A stretch of 7,074 nt of DNA, taken from Acidobacteriota bacterium. Its GTDB lineage: Bacteria; Acidobacteriota; Vicinamibacteria; Vicinamibacterales; SCN-69-37. Both the position numbers and the translations under genes were made by a program. Positions within the stretch are counted from its first letter, which is position 1. Each line of letters starts with the position of its first letter. Below are positions 6,401-7,074 of this stretch, one piece after another. The stretch is taken from NCBI GenBank assembly GCA_021824055.1, contig JAKALV010000172.1, positions 1-7,074 on the forward strand, read 5' to 3'. Under the pieces are notes generated by a model. The model saw only the letters and a list, made by a program, of their open reading frames with translations. It made no database searches and was not told where the DNA came from.

Positions 6401-6426
6401 CGACATTCAGAGTTGTGTTAATCTTT
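6398..6426 (+). promoter_or_regulatory. Possible promoter of the leader/small-ORF transcript
   Basis: An AT-rich patch (TTGTGTTAATCTTTTC) stands out from the surrounding GC-rich DNA, just upstream of the ATG at 6433. TTGCGA (6398-6403) is a possible -35, with TTAATC (6418-6423, spacer 14) or ATCTTT (6421-6426, spacer 17) as -10. Transcription would begin at about 6430, next to the small ORF. The boxes are imperfect, so this is a positional suggestion. Confidence 0.3.
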
Positions 6427-6432
6427 TCGCCA

Positions 6433-6531
6433 ATGTTCTCCGCCACCAATCATGTCGTCAAATCCAAGCGGGCCAATAAGCGGGCCAAGCGGATGCGCGC
6501 GCATGCGGGGGCGGTGGAGATGAACACCTAG
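6433..6531 (+). CDS. Lys/Arg-rich 32-residue ORF, possible leader peptide or small protein upstream of asd
   Basis: The ORF runs from ATG 6433 to TAG 6529-6531. The peptide has a basic core, VVKSKRANKRAKRMRAH, with Lys at codons 10, 12, 16 and 19, Arg at 13, 17, 20 and 22, Met at 1, 21 and 30, and a tandem KRAN/KRAK repeat encoded by a 12-bp direct repeat (AAGCGGGCCAAT / AAGCGGGCCAAG). Third positions are mostly G/C, as in coding DNA here. There is no Shine-Dalgarno motif, so translation would have to be leaderless or weak. A small inverted repeat, GACAG (6531-6535) and CTGTC (6545-6549), and then a strong terminator follow, with asd immediately after. It could be an attenuator leader peptide, an independent small basic protein, or a chance ORF in a small RNA. 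I do not recognise the sequence. Confidence 0.4.
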   Translation: MFSATNHVVKSKRANKRAKRMRAHAGAVEMNT

Positions 6532-6560
6532 ACAGCACCAATAACTGTCAAATCTTCAAG

Positions 6561-6594
6561 ACCCGCCCGGCGAGAGCCCGGCGGGTTTTTTTTT
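6561..6594 (+). terminator. Strong intrinsic terminator just upstream of asd
   Basis: ACCCGCC (6561-6567) pairs perfectly with GGCGGGT (6580-6586). After a C-C mismatch, GGC (6569-6571) pairs with GCC (6576-6578), closing a GAGA tetraloop (6572-6575) of GNRA type. Nine Ts (6586-6594) follow. It terminates whatever is transcribed on the plus strand through 6400-6560. Because the asd start is 12 nt beyond the T-run, transcripts from an upstream promoter must read through it to express asd. Confidence 0.92.
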
Positions 6595-6598
6595 GGAG
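6595..6598 (+). promoter_or_regulatory. Ribosome binding site of asd
   Basis: GGAG directly follows the terminator T-run and is 8 nt before ATG 6607. It supports that start over any other. Confidence 0.7.
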
Positions 6599-6606
6599 CG
6601 ACGGCA

Positions 6607-7074
6607 ATGAATCGGCAGATCGAAGTCGGCGTGTTGGGAGCCACCGGGGTCGTCGGGCAACAGTTCGTGTCACGACTCGCGCGGCACCCGTGGTTCAGCG
6701 TGACGTGGCTCGCCGCGAGCGAGCGCTCGGAGGGCCGCCCGTACGCGCAGGCGGCGCCGTGGCGCCTGGCCGCGCCGATGCCTGACCGCGCGGCGTCGAT
6801 GACCGTCGATGCCTGCATCCCCGGCCGCGGCCCCAAAGTCGTGTTCTCCGCGCTCGATGCCTCGGTGGCCGGCGACGTGGAAGCCGCCTTCGCCGCCGCC
6901 GGCCACATCGTCATGAGCAACGCGCGCAACTTCCGCATGGACCCGCTCGTGCCGCTATTGATTCCCGAGATCAATGCCGAGCACCTGATGCTGCTGCCCG
7001 AGCAGCGCGCCGCGAAGCGGTGGCCCGGCGCGATCGTCACCAATCCCAACTGTTCGACCGTCGTGCTCGCGATG
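6607..7074 (+). CDS. asd: Aspartate-semialdehyde dehydrogenase, N-terminal part (runs off the window)
   Basis: 156 codons are present with no stop before the window end; the family is usually about 330-370 residues, so slightly under half is seen. The enzyme reduces aspartyl-4-phosphate to aspartate semialdehyde with NADPH, the branch point to lysine/diaminopimelate, methionine and threonine. VGVLGATGVVGQQFV at residues 7-21 is the nucleotide-binding P-loop (GATGxVG). GRPYAQAAPWRL and later VVFSALDA and VMSNARNFRMDPLVPLLIPEIN follow the order of the archaeal/fungal-type Asd subfamily. Cys149 within VTNPNCSTVV is the catalytic nucleophile. The start is supported by a GGAG 8 nt upstream. N-acetyl-glutamyl-phosphate reductase (ArgC) shares the fold, but the NPNCST active site and the SNARNFR segment favour Asd. 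The gene lies immediately after a strong terminator, suggesting control by termination/readthrough. Confidence 0.92.
   Translation, partial: MNRQIEVGVLGATGVVGQQFVSRLARHPWFSVTWLAASERSEGRPYAQAAPWRLAAPMPDRAASMTVDACIPGRGPKVVFSALDASVAGDVEAAFAAAGHIVMSNARNFRMDPLVPLLIPEINAEHLMLLPEQRAAKRWPGAIVTNPNCSTVVLAM

Noticed and set aside
5435..6406. Long minus-strand ORF opposite the Ada-like gene
   Set aside because: Arg/His-rich shadow. Its N-terminus is a repeat translation (CPTASLPHCPTAS), while the plus strand has clear Ada motifs.
6313..6432. Upstream extension of the small ORF to an ATG overlapping the ada stop (ATGA)
   Set aside because: The added codons are translations of the octamer array (QWGSGAVRQWGS) and of the T-rich tract, so the overlap looks accidental.
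6546..6551. Perfect TTGACA -35 box on the minus strand
   Set aside because: No acceptable -10 hexamer at 16-18 bp, and no minus-strand gene follows.
6420..6594. Lysine riboswitch controlling asd
   Set aside because: The interval is short, and I could not find the conserved core motifs or multi-helix layout of the L box; only a small hairpin and the terminator are visible. A covariance-model search would settle it.
6528..7049. 173-codon minus-strand ORF opposite asd
   Set aside because: Shadow of the asd coding sequence, which shows the P-loop and NPNCST active site. It also crosses the terminator.

Overview
The window is high-GC bacterial DNA with strongly GC-biased third codon positions. 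A TonB-dependent receptor with an N-terminal carboxypeptidase-regulatory-like domain, paired with a small exported protein and next to a sensor kinase, is typical of Acidobacteriota (Vicinamibacteria-like). That placement is inference from gene style, not from a marker gene.

Layout. Positions 1-1068 (minus strand) hold the N-terminal 356 codons of a membrane sensor histidine kinase whose catalytic half lies outside the window. The divergent intergenic region (1069-1224) carries three 7-bp direct repeats spaced exactly 11 bp apart, the geometry of an OmpR/PhoB-type response-regulator site. On the plus strand follow an exported protein of LolA/LppX-like character (1225-2226) and, 2 nt later, an 875-residue TonB-dependent receptor (2229-4856). 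Next is a decayed paralogue of the exported protein (4924-5219) that keeps its ribosome binding site and signal peptide but has lost about 100 internal codons, is frameshifted, and stops early. Its broken end abuts an array of about 20-bp repeats, five in one orientation and three inverted (5225-5406).

Positions 5465-6316 encode an Ada-like protein (AraC-type HTH plus O6-alkylguanine-DNA alkyltransferase) without the usual N-terminal zinc domain. Its last codons run into a second inverted array, made of 8-bp units in strict phase (6303-6400), whose centre forms a hairpin followed by a T-rich tract. Then comes a 130-bp interval with a Lys/Arg-rich 32-codon ORF (6433-6531) and a textbook intrinsic terminator (6561-6594). 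Only 12 nt after the T-run starts an aspartate-semialdehyde dehydrogenase gene (6607 to the window end, partial). Little room remains for a promoter between terminator and start codon, so the interval looks like an attenuator-type leader or a small independent transcript.

How it fits together. The kinase and its presumed regulator may control the divergent exported-protein/receptor pair. The receptor would import an unknown substrate, and the small exported protein may assist at the envelope. The ada and asd genes are housekeeping functions (DNA alkylation repair; Lys/Met/Thr synthesis). The most unusual content is non-coding: the 11-bp-phased triple box, the two inverted repeat arrays flanking ada, and the leader ahead of asd. 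No phage, transposase, CRISPR, rRNA or tRNA was seen.
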